A stretch of 24,183 nucleotides of DNA from Campylobacterales bacterium (GTDB lineage Bacteria; Campylobacterota; Campylobacteria; Campylobacterales; SZUA-545), in assembly GCA_025800305.1 (NCBI GenBank), contig JAOXRY010000230.1:1-24183 (forward strand), in the 5' to 3' direction. Positions 8,540-16,138 of this stretch are shown here, one piece after another. The translations under genes were made by a program, and so were the position numbers. The notes beneath the pieces were generated by a model. That model ran no database searches and was not told the origin of the DNA. It was given only the letters and a program-made list of their open reading frames with translations. How positions within the stretch are numbered: position 1 is the stretch's first letter; each line of letters opens with the position of its first letter.

Positions 8540-10759
8540 TTGAATGATTTAGTAAAAATAGAGGTTACAGACGGAGTATATTGGATTTCAGTTCCAGAAA
8601 AAAGCTTTAAAATCCTTTGTTCCTCTCCTGCTGATTCAGTAAAACATCTTATTAAAGTTGGTTTAATCCATAAAATTAGAAAAAATGGAATTGAGTATGA
8701 GGCTGGTCCTGATGCGATTTTACTTTCTGATGTGATGGTTCAAAATGGTGATTTTGCCAATCTTGCAGAGTTTCCTATTCTTCAAATGCTTTACAAAAGG
8801 GGAATGATTATCCCTAATCATCCTGGAAATACAGGAGCAAAACCTATACTTATTGGTTCAAAAGAGCAAGTTGATGCCCAGTTTGAATATATTTTCCGTG
8901 GAAACTATGGATTAATATCTGAAGAAGAACTTATAGATTCTGGAGTTTCACCAGAAAAAGCAAAAGAGTATATGCGGCTCAAACTAAAATTTGCATTTGG
9001 ACAAATTAAAAAAAGTGAAGAGTTTATCGAGAAAAAAATAGTTGGAGATGAAAAGGTAGAGATCCATGATGGAATCTTTATTAGGAGAAAATCTTTAAAT
9101 GTATTTGAATTTTCTTATAAAAATGAGAAAGTTGAAGTAGATTTAAACTTAACAAAGACCCAAAAATACAAGGCTCCATATCCTCTTAATTTCTTTGATT
9201 TAAAAAGAGAGTATTTTGCTGTTGCCCATACAGGAAGTGGTGATGGCTGGGATGTTGATAGACCTAGTATGGGTAGTATAGTTATGATTCAAGGGAGAAT
9301 CTATCTTGTTGATGCTGGTCCAAATATTCTTAATGTTCTTATATCATTAGGAATAGGAATTGGTGAGGTTGAAGGTGTTTTTCATACCCATTCACATGAC
9401 GATCATTTTGCTGGACTTGCTGCACTCTTAAGATCTGGAAAGAAGATTAAATATTTTGCTACTCCTATGGTAAGAGCCTCTGTTGTGAAAAAGATGGCTG
9501 CACTTATGGGATTTGAAGAGGATAACTTTTTTAACTATTTTGATGTAGTAGATCTAAAACTTGATAAATGGAATTATGTTGATGGAATGGAGGTTAAGCC
9601 TCTTTTTTCTCCCCATCCAGTTGAAACTAATATTTTTCTATTTAGAGCTGTTTTTGGAGATGGGTATAAAACATATGCTCACTATGCTGATATTGTATCT
9701 TTACAAATTTTGGAAGGTATGATTACAGAAGACGAAAGTTCACATGGACTGTCAAGAGAGTTTTTTGAAAGTGTTAAAAAAGATTATTTAACAAAGGTAG
9801 ATCTTAAAAAAGTTGATATTGGTGGAGGTATGATTCACGGTGAAATTAGAGACTTTGAAAATGATAAGTCAGGAAAAATTTTACTTGCCCATACATCACA
9901 AGCTTTAACAATGGATCAAAGAGAAGTAGGGTCTTCTGCTGCTTTGGGAGTAATGGATGTTTTAATACCTTCTTATCAAGATTTCTTAAGAAAAAGTGCT
10001 TATGAATTTCTACACTCTTATTTTCCAACTGTAGAGAGATCTCAATTGAGAATATTGTTGAACCATCCAATAATAACTTTAAATCCAGAATATATTCTTA
10101 TGAAAGCAAGAGAGGTTCACGATAAGATCTATCTTATATTAAGTGGAAACGTAGAAGTTTTACAGACAAGACTCAAGATCTACGATATATTATCTTCAGG
10201 TGCAATTTTAGGGGAACTTTCTGGTGTTCTTGGAACTCCTTCTATCGAGACATATAGGGCAGCAAGTTTTGTAAATGCACTGGAAATACCTGTAAATATT
10301 TATAAAAGATTTGTAAAACAAAATGGACTTTATGAAGATTTAGAGCGATTAAAATCAAAAAGAGACTATCTAAATGAGACTTGGCTTTTTGGTGAAGCAA
10401 TGCCTCATACAGTTCAAAATGAGATAGCCAGTGAGATGGAGATCTTCTTTTTAGAAGATGGAGAGTCTATAGACATTGACTGTGACGGTTATATATATAC
10501 AGTTTTTGCTGGAAAAGTTGATGTTTTTGTAGATGATGAGTTTTTAATTAGACTTAAGTATGGCGACTCATTTGGAGAGAATAAAATCTTTAATAAAAAA
10601 GGTGGCGGAGACTACACTTTCAAAGCTATAGGAAGTCATATTGGTGTTTGTAAAATACCTATTGATAAGATTATTGATATTCCAATAGTTAGATGGAAGT
10701 TAAGTGAGAGTAACTATAAAAGAAGAACTATATTAAGTAATAAAACAGCAAGAAGCTAA
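8540..10759 (+). CDS. Metallo-beta-lactamase-fold protein with tandem cyclic-nucleotide-binding-like domains
   Basis: A 739-residue cytosolic protein. Residues about 1-225 are an unassigned N-terminal region. A metallo-beta-lactamase fold follows, with VAHTGSGDGWDVDRP, the strand IYLVDAGPN and the metal motif H284-S-H286-D287-D288-H289. Later candidate ligands include HPVETN near 356 and HYADI near 381. Residues about 500-610 resemble a cyclic-nucleotide-binding domain, with IYLILSGNVEVL and a phosphate-cassette-like GAILGELSGVLGTPS. Residues about 630-735 hold a second, more diverged one (GYIYTVFAGKVDVF, GDSFGENKIF). The start is TTG, 2 bases after the dxs stop (TAAACTTG); the ATG at 8544 is out of frame. 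The family suggests a hydrolase gated by a nucleotide ligand, but substrate and ligand are unknown. The first cassette lacks the canonical arginine spacing. Confidence 0.8.
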   Translation: MNDLVKIEVTDGVYWISVPEKSFKILCSSPADSVKHLIKVGLIHKIRKNGIEYEAGPDAILLSDVMVQNGDFANLAEFPILQMLYKRGMIIPNHPGNTGAKPILIGSKEQVDAQFEYIFRGNYGLISEEELIDSGVSPEKAKEYMRLKLKFAFGQIKKSEEFIEKKIVGDEKVEIHDGIFIRRKSLNVFEFSYKNEKVEVDLNLTKTQKYKAPYPLNFFDLKREYFAVAHTGSGDGWDVDRPSMGSIVMIQGRIYLVDAGPNILNVLISLGIGIGEVEGVFHTHSHDDHFAGLAALLRSGKKIKYFATPMVRASVVKKMAALMGFEEDNFFNYFDVVDLKLDKWNYVDGMEVKPLFSPHPVETNIFLFRAVFGDGYKTYAHYADIVSLQILEGMITEDESSHGLSREFFESVKKDYLTKVDLKKVDIGGGMIHGEIRDFENDKSGKILLAHTSQALTMDQREVGSSAALGVMDVLIPSYQDFLRKSAYEFLHSYFPTVERSQLRILLNHPIITLNPEYILMKAREVHDKIYLILSGNVEVLQTRLKIYDILSSGAILGELSGVLGTPSIETYRAASFVNALEIPVNIYKRFVKQNGLYEDLERLKSKRDYLNETWLFGEAMPHTVQNEIASEMEIFFLEDGESIDIDCDGYIYTVFAGKVDVFVDDEFLIRLKYGDSFGENKIFNKKGGGDYTFKAIGSHIGVCKIPIDKIIDIPIVRWKLSESNYKRRTILSNKTARS

Positions 10760-10769
10760 AAGGAAAACA

Positions 10770-11030
10770 ATGTTACCAGATTCTGTACTTGATGGAACAC
10801 CTGAAGAACACTATATAAATATTTTGAAGTCAGCAGATCCTGATGTTGTTAGAAAAATTGTTTTTGAATACTTTAATAGGTTAGCTGCTTGTGAACTTCT
10901 AATTGAAGAGAAAGGCTTAGAAGAAGAGCTAAAGTGTTACCCATATGATAAAACCAAAGAAGTAGAAGAAAGAAGTAGGGACTACGTCATTGAGTCAATG
11001 GCTAATATTGTAGCTTCCCACGAAAGATAG
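10770..11030 (+). CDS. Hypothetical 86-residue acidic helical protein
   Basis: I do not recognise this protein. It starts at an ATG behind a good AAAGGA ribosome site (10758-10763), 10 bases after the metallo-beta-lactamase/CNBD gene, so the two are probably co-translated. It is small, soluble, predicted mostly helical, rich in Glu and Lys, and has two cysteines (LAACELLIEE and ELKCYPYDK) that do not form a metal-binding pair. No signal peptide, membrane segment or DNA-binding motif is visible. Its stop TAG is followed after one base by the likely start of the next, exported protein. A role as a small partner or regulator of the large protein upstream is only positional inference. Confidence 0.7.
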   Translation: MLPDSVLDGTPEEHYINILKSADPDVVRKIVFEYFNRLAACELLIEEKGLEEELKCYPYDKTKEVEERSRDYVIESMANIVASHER

Positions 11031-11031
11031 A

Positions 11032-11418
11032 ATCATAAGAGCTTTTTTACTATCTCTTTTTCTCTCATCAGCACTTTTTTCCCAGTGGACTAAAACTGAA
11101 GATTTTTCCTTAAAAAAAGATCGAATTGCTCTTTGGACTGTTGGAGAAAGAGAACTTACTTTTAGATGGACACTTTTTCACAATCAAGGACTTGTCTATT
11201 TAGCAAAGTTTGATAAGTTTCCCTATCAAGGAATCCTCTACGATGACTATAGAAAAAATGGTGTGAAAATCAAGTTAGGTATTAGTACTAAAGCAAATGT
11301 AGAAGATCCTTACTGTATGATTGTTTTTAAAAGCTATGATTCAAAAACAAAGACAGCCAACTTTACCCTTTATCAAAAAGATCTAGCTGGACTTACGACT
11401 CTTTTAAAAGAGCTCTAA
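11032..11418 (+). CDS. Small exported hypothetical protein with non-canonical start (ATC or ATA)
   Basis: A clear open frame of about 128 residues with an N-terminal signal sequence: one basic residue, then a hydrophobic run (IRAFLLSLFLSSALFS) and a polar mature part rich in Lys, Tyr and Trp. The frame is open from 11014, but no ATG, GTG or TTG occurs before the signal region; the only in-frame Met is near residue 91. The best candidates are ATC at 11032 (one base after the upstream TAG) or ATA at 11035, used by reinitiation. The C-terminus (LLKEL, stop TAA at 11416-11418) overlaps the 3' end of the minus-strand gene by 15 bases. A start codon lost by mutation or sequencing error is the alternative. 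Periplasmic location is inferred; no family is recognised. Confidence 0.6.
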   Translation: MIRAFLLSLFLSSALFSQWTKTEDFSLKKDRIALWTVGERELTFRWTLFHNQGLVYLAKFDKFPYQGILYDDYRKNGVKIKLGISTKANVEDPYCMIVFKSYDSKTKTANFTLYQKDLAGLTTLLKEL

Positions 11419-12675
11419 AATATCGTTATCGTCCTCTTGGGCTTTTTCGTCAAAAATCATCTCAATTTGTAAAAATGAATTTAATAAAGAGCTATCCATA
11501 TAGTGAATATCTTCTGTCTCTTGTTTAATAAATATAGTATTTCTCCAACTTGTTAGATCTAATAAAACAGTATTAAGTACAAGGGTTAGTTTTTTATTTT
11601 TGTCTTTATCTGTTTTTTCTTCAGTCATCTCATTGAAAAAGTTAGAAATTTTCTCCAAAGCAAAAGCGATATGATCAAACTCAACAAGGTTGCTAATAAC
11701 TGAGTAATATGTTTGAAAACTTTCTGCCATATCATACAACGATGAAATTTCTTGATTTTTTTCAAAGTCGATAATAGTTAGATCTATTTTATCTTCTATA
11801 TCTTCCAATGCTTCAATATTACTCATTATATCGATAGGAGTAAAGTCAACATACTCTTTTGCAGAAGTTTTATAGCTAAAATGTGCTCTTAGTACTTGCT
11901 CTTCTTCTTTGCTTATAAATGTGTCTTCAATTTCACTAAGAACCTTATTTAATTTAAATGTAATCTTATTATCATCAATTTTATAAATAATTTTATCGCT
12001 GTTTTTAGTAATAATGTGGCTAATAACACTTTTAGGGATTTTATCAATACCCTCAATTGTTATATATGAATGGGTTTGGTTTCCCTCTAGAATTACTCTT
12101 GTTTTATTGTGTGAAAGTATTAAAAACTGGCAAAAGCCATAAACTATATCCATACAATCAACAATACCTATAACCTCATGGGGATATTCATTAAAAAAAT
12201 AGTCTCTCATTAAGGCTATAGATTCATCGTTTGTTGTTCTAAAGATTATGCTTCTAGCTCTAACATTCTTTGTAAAAACATTTTTAGCTTCAATATCAAA
12301 GGTTAGATTATTTTTAGCCTTCATTATCTGTTTATAGTTATTTATTCTCTTATCTAATAGTTTTAAATGGATTGGAAAGGTTAAAATATCTTCTGCACCA
12401 AAGTGAATGACTTTATCTTTTTCAATATGATCACTATCTAAAGATACAGCTATAACCATATAGTGTCTATATTTTAGTTGTTTAATATAGTTTAGTTCCT
12501 CTTCTTTTGAACTGTAAATACCTAAAAAAACTATATCAATACTATTTTCTTTTACTATTTTAGGAATATCGTCATCTTTTGTAGCTATGGTAAGGTTGTG
12601 AGTTTCAATTTTATTGAAAGTATATTCTATGTTTTGTCTGATTTTTTCTAGATTATCTATAAGTAAAATATTCAT
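11404..12675 (-). CDS. Response-regulator-like protein with degenerate receiver domain
   Basis: The protein has 423 residues. The N-terminal about 115 residues follow the receiver-domain pattern: MNILLIDN strand, SIDIVFLGI, MVIAVSLDS, then AEDILTFPI. The phospho-acceptor position is Gly52 where Asp is expected, and the conserved lysine is replaced by Phe100, so it should not be phosphorylated in the usual way. The middle (about 130-290) is unassigned. The C-terminal about 115 residues form a helical module containing TYYSVISNLVEFDHIAFALE, LDLTSWRNTIFI and IHYMDSSLLNSFLQIE. Histidines near the helices (for example EFDHI) make an HPt- or dimerisation-like role conceivable but unproven. It is transcribed away from the che operon and shares its regulatory gap with cheY, so a role in chemotaxis or flagellar control is inferred from position. 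Confidence 0.75.
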   Translation of the reverse strand: MNILLIDNLEKIRQNIEYTFNKIETHNLTIATKDDDIPKIVKENSIDIVFLGIYSSKEEELNYIKQLKYRHYMVIAVSLDSDHIEKDKVIHFGAEDILTFPIHLKLLDKRINNYKQIMKAKNNLTFDIEAKNVFTKNVRARSIIFRTTNDESIALMRDYFFNEYPHEVIGIVDCMDIVYGFCQFLILSHNKTRVILEGNQTHSYITIEGIDKIPKSVISHIITKNSDKIIYKIDDNKITFKLNKVLSEIEDTFISKEEEQVLRAHFSYKTSAKEYVDFTPIDIMSNIEALEDIEDKIDLTIIDFEKNQEISSLYDMAESFQTYYSVISNLVEFDHIAFALEKISNFFNEMTEEKTDKDKNKKLTLVLNTVLLDLTSWRNTIFIKQETEDIHYMDSSLLNSFLQIEMIFDEKAQEDDNDILELF

Positions 12676-12705
12676 TAGTTCGCCCCTTTACTAATTTATC
12701 ACAAA

Positions 12706-12718
12706 ATTATACTATAAT
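12706..12718. promoter_or_regulatory. Back-to-back -10 elements (palindrome)
   Basis: ATTATACTATAAT is an inverted repeat with 6-bp arms around one base. Each arm reads TATAAT on its own strand: 12706-12711 on the minus strand and 12713-12718 on the plus strand. The minus-strand copy would start RNA about 25 bases before the ATG of the pseudo-receiver gene, a sensible leader. The plus copy could give a second, housekeeping-sigma transcript into cheY with a leader near 85 bases. No clear -35 boxes are seen, which is common for the vegetative sigma factor of this phylum. Confidence 0.5.
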
Positions 12719-12755
12719 TGTTCAGTCTTTAATCTAAAAATGTGATATTTAAGAC

Positions 12756-12782
12756 TAATTAATATATGATTGTAGCCGATAA
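12756..12782 (+). promoter_or_regulatory. Sigma-28 (FliA) promoter of the che operon
   Basis: GCCGATAA at 12775-12782 is an exact match to the flagellar sigma-28 -10 consensus. At exactly the standard 11-base spacing upstream lies TAATTAAT (12756-12763), which keeps the TAA of the -35 consensus TAAAGTTT. RNA would start near 12789, giving a leader of about 20 bases with the cheY ribosome site in it. This places cheY and the genes behind it in the late flagellar regulon, by analogy with known FliA targets. Confidence 0.75.
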
Positions 12783-12796
12783 TACTGTTATGATTT

Positions 12797-12803
12797 AAAG
12801 GAG
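12797..12803 (+). promoter_or_regulatory. Strong ribosome binding site deciding the cheY TTG start
   Basis: AAAGGAG lies 6 bases before the TTG at 12810. The next in-frame Met is residue 20, inside the receiver fold, and the TTG gives a complete CheY beginning MSKKVILVDDS. The strong site supports TTG as the true start. Confidence 0.75.
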
Positions 12804-12809
12804 ATAACG

Positions 12810-13196
12810 TTGAGCAAAAAAGTAATACTTGTTGACGATTCAAGAACAATCCTTGCCACTGCAGAGATGGCTTTAGAAGAGCTTGTAAATAGTGGGGCAA
12901 TTGATTTTAAAACATATATGAATCCAGAGGAACTATTAAACGACCTTAATACAGGTGTTGTTGATTTTGATCTATTAATTAGTGACATCAATATGCCTCA
13001 AATGAATGGTTTAGATCTCTCTGCTTCTATTAAAGCTGATGAGAGGTTTAAGAAAAAACCAATTCTAATTTTAACTACAGAAAGTTCAGCAGAGATGAAA
13101 ACTAAAGGTAAAGCAATCGGTGTAACTGGTTGGATGGTGAAGCCTTTTAGTGATGAAAAACTTGTTAAATCAATTAAAATGGTGTTAGGAATATAA
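12810..13196 (+). CDS. cheY: Chemotaxis response regulator CheY
   Basis: Single-domain receiver of 128 residues. It is phosphorylated by CheA-P and binds the flagellar switch to change rotation. All key residues are present: D9/D10 in VILVDDS, phospho-acceptor D59 in LISDINMPQMNG, the T/S switch in LILTTESS (89-90) and K111 in MVKPF. The TTG start is set by a strong AAAGGAG site. It is the first gene of the che operon, behind a sigma-28 promoter, and one base before cheW. A stand-alone receiver of another pathway is possible, but the context makes CheY by far the best call. Confidence 0.92.
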   Translation: MSKKVILVDDSRTILATAEMALEELVNSGAIDFKTYMNPEELLNDLNTGVVDFDLLISDINMPQMNGLDLSASIKADERFKKKPILILTTESSAEMKTKGKAIGVTGWMVKPFSDEKLVKSIKMVLGI

Positions 13197-13197
13197 C

Positions 13198-13713
13198 GTG
13201 TCACAAGATCTAACTATATCTGATGAAAAGAAGGCACTATTAGCTGATACTGATAGATTTTTGACTCTTTTTATTGATGATGAACAGTATGGCTTAGACA
13301 TAGATATAGTAAAAGAAATCATCGCAATGATGAATACTACTCCTGTTCCTAAAACACCTGATTATTTACAAGGTGTTATGAATCTTAGAGGAAACATTAT
13401 TCCTGTTGTTAATCTAAGAAAAAAATTTGGAATGGTTTATAAAGAAACAGATGATAGAACTGCTATTGTAATTGTTTCAATAGAAGGAACAAATATAGGT
13501 TTTATAGTTGATAGAGTAGAAGAGGTTTTAGCAGTTGAAAAAACCCAGTTTTCAAAAACTCCAAATTTTGATACAGCAATTGACAGCGAATTTATTAGCA
13601 AAATGGTTAGAACTGAAGAAGGTGTTGTAATGATCTTAGATCTTAAAAAAGCATTTGATCAAGATGAATTGGCATTTTTTGAAAGTTTAGATGAAGAGGA
13701 CGACGACGAATAG
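13198..13713 (+). CDS. cheW: Chemotaxis coupling protein CheW
   Basis: Adaptor that links chemoreceptors to CheA in the signalling array. It has 171 residues and starts with GTG one base after the cheY stop. The CheW SH3-like double barrel covers about 18-155: RFLTLFIDDEQYGLDIDIVKEI, YLQGVMNLRGNIIPVVNLRK, the IVVSI-like strand and GFIVDRVEEVLAV. The loop motif NLRG is the usual hallmark. It has an N-terminal extension of about 18 residues and a short acidic tail ending DEEDDDE, both beyond the core domain. Confidence 0.93.
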   Translation: MSQDLTISDEKKALLADTDRFLTLFIDDEQYGLDIDIVKEIIAMMNTTPVPKTPDYLQGVMNLRGNIIPVVNLRKKFGMVYKETDDRTAIVIVSIEGTNIGFIVDRVEEVLAVEKTQFSKTPNFDTAIDSEFISKMVRTEEGVVMILDLKKAFDQDELAFFESLDEEDDDE

Positions 13714-13733
13714 TCAAACTTAAGGTGAAATAG

Positions 13734-13994
13734 ATGTATATTGATGGTGATGTTTTAGTTATATCTACAGATATGGACACCTCAGATGTTGAGGAATTAA
13801 AAAGTTTTGTTGAGTCAAGACTAGATTATATAGAAGAGATTGTATTTGAAGAGGAAAATTTGGAAAAATTTACATCATCTTCTCTATTTCAGCTACTTTT
13901 TGGAATCAAAAAATCCAAACCAGAAATTAAAATTGATATGATAGATAAAGGCAGTATAGGTTTTAGCGAACTTGGTATTGTAAAGTGGGTGTAG
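13734..13994 (+). CDS. STAS-like mini-protein in chemotaxis operon
   Basis: An 86-residue protein between cheW and cheA, starting at an ATG behind AAGGTG, 20 bases after cheW and 3 bases before cheA. The pattern fits a STAS (anti-sigma antagonist) domain. It has a first strand pair (MYIDGDVLVIST), a helix (VEELKSFVESRLDYI), a strand followed by the SSS turn where such domains carry the phosphorylatable serine (KFTSSSLFQLLFGI), then a strand (EIKIDMID). The domain is short and the usual D-S-S/G triad is only partly kept. Similar small STAS proteins accompany chemotaxis-like clusters in other bacteria. Function is inferred as a phospho-switch or scaffold partner. Confidence 0.65.
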   Translation: MYIDGDVLVISTDMDTSDVEELKSFVESRLDYIEEIVFEEENLEKFTSSSLFQLLFGIKKSKPEIKIDMIDKGSIGFSELGIVKWV

Positions 13995-13997
13995 GCT

Positions 13998-16136
13998 ATG
14001 AATAAAGAAAAACTAAAACAGATATTTATTGAAGAAGCCAATGAGATTATTGAAACATTAGATGTTGATATTATTAATTTTGAAGAAGACCCTACAGATA
14101 GAACCATACTAGATAAGCTTTTCCGTGGTGTTCACACATTAAAAGGAAGTGCCAACTCTTTTGGTTTTACAAGACTTGGTGAATTTGTTCACCACTTTGA
14201 AGACGCATTAGACCATTTTAGAAATAGTGATGATGAAATTACTTCACACATTATTGATGTGTTTTTAGAATCAGTAGATGTAATTAAAGCTGTTCTTGAA
14301 TATGAGACAGAAGGAACAGAAGGAAATCCAGAAAATTATGATAGTTGTTTAAAAAATATTCAAGAGATAATGGCAGAAAAAAAAGGTCAAAAAGACGAAC
14401 AGCCTACAGTAGTTGAAGAGAGTGTTTCAACAGGTGACCTTGCCCAAGAATTTGATGAAGAAGAGTCAAAAAGTGAAGTCTTTTCAGACTTAGAAGATGG
14501 AGAGAAACTTGTAAAAATTCAGTTGAAATTTGATGAAGATATCTATTTTAGAGGATATGATCACGGAACATTTTTTAAACTGATTTCAGAAGAAGGAAGG
14601 ATTCTTGAGTCCTTTTGGGATATGTCAAAAATTGTCCCACTTTCAGAGTTTGATCCGCAAAAATGTTATATTAGTATTATTACAATACATTTAGCTACTA
14701 AATCTGACAAAGAAACTTTAGAAGAGATCTTTGAGTTTGTTGAACCAGAAGAGTACAATATTGAGTTTTTAGAAAATAGCTCTACTACAGTACCTACTCC
14801 AGTAACAGAGGAATCTTCATCCTCTCCTGTTACTAACCAAGCTCCAAGTATACCTGAACCAGCTCCAGAACCAATTAAAGAAGAGACTGTAGCGGTTGTT
14901 GAAGAACCTCAACCATTAGCTCCAACCTCAACACCTCCTCAGCAAGAACCAGCTAAAGCTAAAAAAGCTAAGAAAAAAGACGAGGCTAAATCTTTTGTAA
15001 AAATTGATACATTAAAACTTGATGAACTTTTTGATTCTGTTGGAGAATTGGTAATTGCTCAAAATTTCTTAGGGGAGAATCAGGCAATTAGAAACTTGGA
15101 GAATGAAGGTGTAAACAAAACAATTGAGACACTTTCAAAAATTACAAGACTTATACAAAATAGAGTAATGAGTCTTAGAATGGTTCCTATAAAAGATACT
15201 TTTGACAAGATGAAAAGAGTCGTAAGAGACTCTGCTAAAAAAGTGAATAAAGAGATTACTCTAAATATTGTTGGTGAAGATACAGAGATCGATAAAACAA
15301 TGATTGATAAACTGTCAGATCCTTTAATTCACCTAATTAGAAATTCTGTTGATCACGGTGTTGAAGCTACTGGAGAAGATAGAAAAAATGCTGGAAAAGA
15401 TATTAGTGGTCAAGTCTATTTAAAAGCTTTCCATAAAGGTGGAAATATTGCAATAGAAGTTTCTGATGATGGACGGGGAATTGACGCTGATGTAATATTA
15501 AAAAAGGCTATTGAAAGAGGAATAGCAGATCCAGAAGCTAACTATACAGAACAGCAGATCTTTAATTTTATTATGCAACCTGGATTTTCTACAGCTGCAG
15601 TTATTTCTGATATTTCAGGACGTGGTGTTGGATTGGATGTTGTAAAAACATTCATAGAAAAGCTTCATGGAAAAATTGAAATTGAGTCAGTTCTTGGTGA
15701 AGGAACTTCTTTTAGAATTCTTCTTCCTCTGACCTTAGCAATTATTGATGGTATGCTTGTAAGAAGTGAAGATGACATCTATATTATTCCAACTCTATCG
15801 ATTGTTGAATCATTTAGACCAACAGAAGATATTTTACATACAGCACAAGAAAATGGTGAATTTGTTAATTTAAGAGATGAACTTCTTCCAATAATTAGAT
15901 TAAATCATGTTCTTGGAGTTAGTGATAAAAAGTCTGATCTAACAGAAGGAACTTTGGTTTGTGTTGAAAATGAAAATGGAAGGTTTACTATTTTTGTTGA
16001 TGAACTTGTTGGTAGACAACAAGTTGTTATCAAATCTTTAGGAAAAGCGTTGTCTTCTTTAAAAGAGATCTCAGGTGGAGCGGTTATGGGGAACGGTGAT
16101 GTTGCCTTAATCCTTGATATTGATGGTATCTATTAA
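13998..16136 (+). CDS. cheA: Chemotaxis histidine kinase CheA
   Basis: Central kinase of the chemotaxis array; it passes phosphate to CheY and CheB. The protein has 712 residues. HPt domain P1 covers about 1-105, with phospho-acceptor H46 in HTLKGSANSFGF. A second domain (about 165-260) runs from the KIQLKFDEDIYFRG strand to EFVEPEEYNIEFL. A Pro/Glu/Ala/Lys linker covers about 262-328. P3 dimerisation starts near 331 (FVKIDTLKLDELFDSVGELV). The P4 ATPase has an N-box at about 440-455 (HLIRNSVDHGVE), G1 DDGRGID (about 490), GFSTAAVISDISGRGVGLDVV and G2. P5, the CheW-like domain, covers about 580-712. All catalytic motifs are intact. No receiver domain is fused at the C-terminus, unlike the CheA-Y hybrids common in Campylobacter and Helicobacter. 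Confidence 0.96.
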   Translation: MNKEKLKQIFIEEANEIIETLDVDIINFEEDPTDRTILDKLFRGVHTLKGSANSFGFTRLGEFVHHFEDALDHFRNSDDEITSHIIDVFLESVDVIKAVLEYETEGTEGNPENYDSCLKNIQEIMAEKKGQKDEQPTVVEESVSTGDLAQEFDEEESKSEVFSDLEDGEKLVKIQLKFDEDIYFRGYDHGTFFKLISEEGRILESFWDMSKIVPLSEFDPQKCYISIITIHLATKSDKETLEEIFEFVEPEEYNIEFLENSSTTVPTPVTEESSSSPVTNQAPSIPEPAPEPIKEETVAVVEEPQPLAPTSTPPQQEPAKAKKAKKKDEAKSFVKIDTLKLDELFDSVGELVIAQNFLGENQAIRNLENEGVNKTIETLSKITRLIQNRVMSLRMVPIKDTFDKMKRVVRDSAKKVNKEITLNIVGEDTEIDKTMIDKLSDPLIHLIRNSVDHGVEATGEDRKNAGKDISGQVYLKAFHKGGNIAIEVSDDGRGIDADVILKKAIERGIADPEANYTEQQIFNFIMQPGFSTAAVISDISGRGVGLDVVKTFIEKLHGKIEIESVLGEGTSFRILLPLTLAIIDGMLVRSEDDIYIIPTLSIVESFRPTEDILHTAQENGEFVNLRDELLPIIRLNHVLGVSDKKSDLTEGTLVCVENENGRFTIFVDELVGRQQVVIKSLGKALSSLKEISGGAVMGNGDVALILDIDGIY

Positions 16137-16138
16137 AC

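Noticed and set aside
11399..11412. CTCTTTTAAAAGAG perfect palindrome as a bidirectional terminator between convergent genes
   Set aside because: It is made of the coding 3' ends, has no loop, and is too AT-rich to call a terminator; noted only as coincidence.
1..11418. Mixed amino-acid, flagellar and isoprenoid genes as a new functional system
   Set aside because: This gene order is known from Campylobacterota and reflects conserved synteny more than shared function.
12789..12794. TATGAT as the -10 for cheY
   Set aside because: RNA would start inside the ribosome site. The GCCGATAA site just upstream is a better match with correct spacing.
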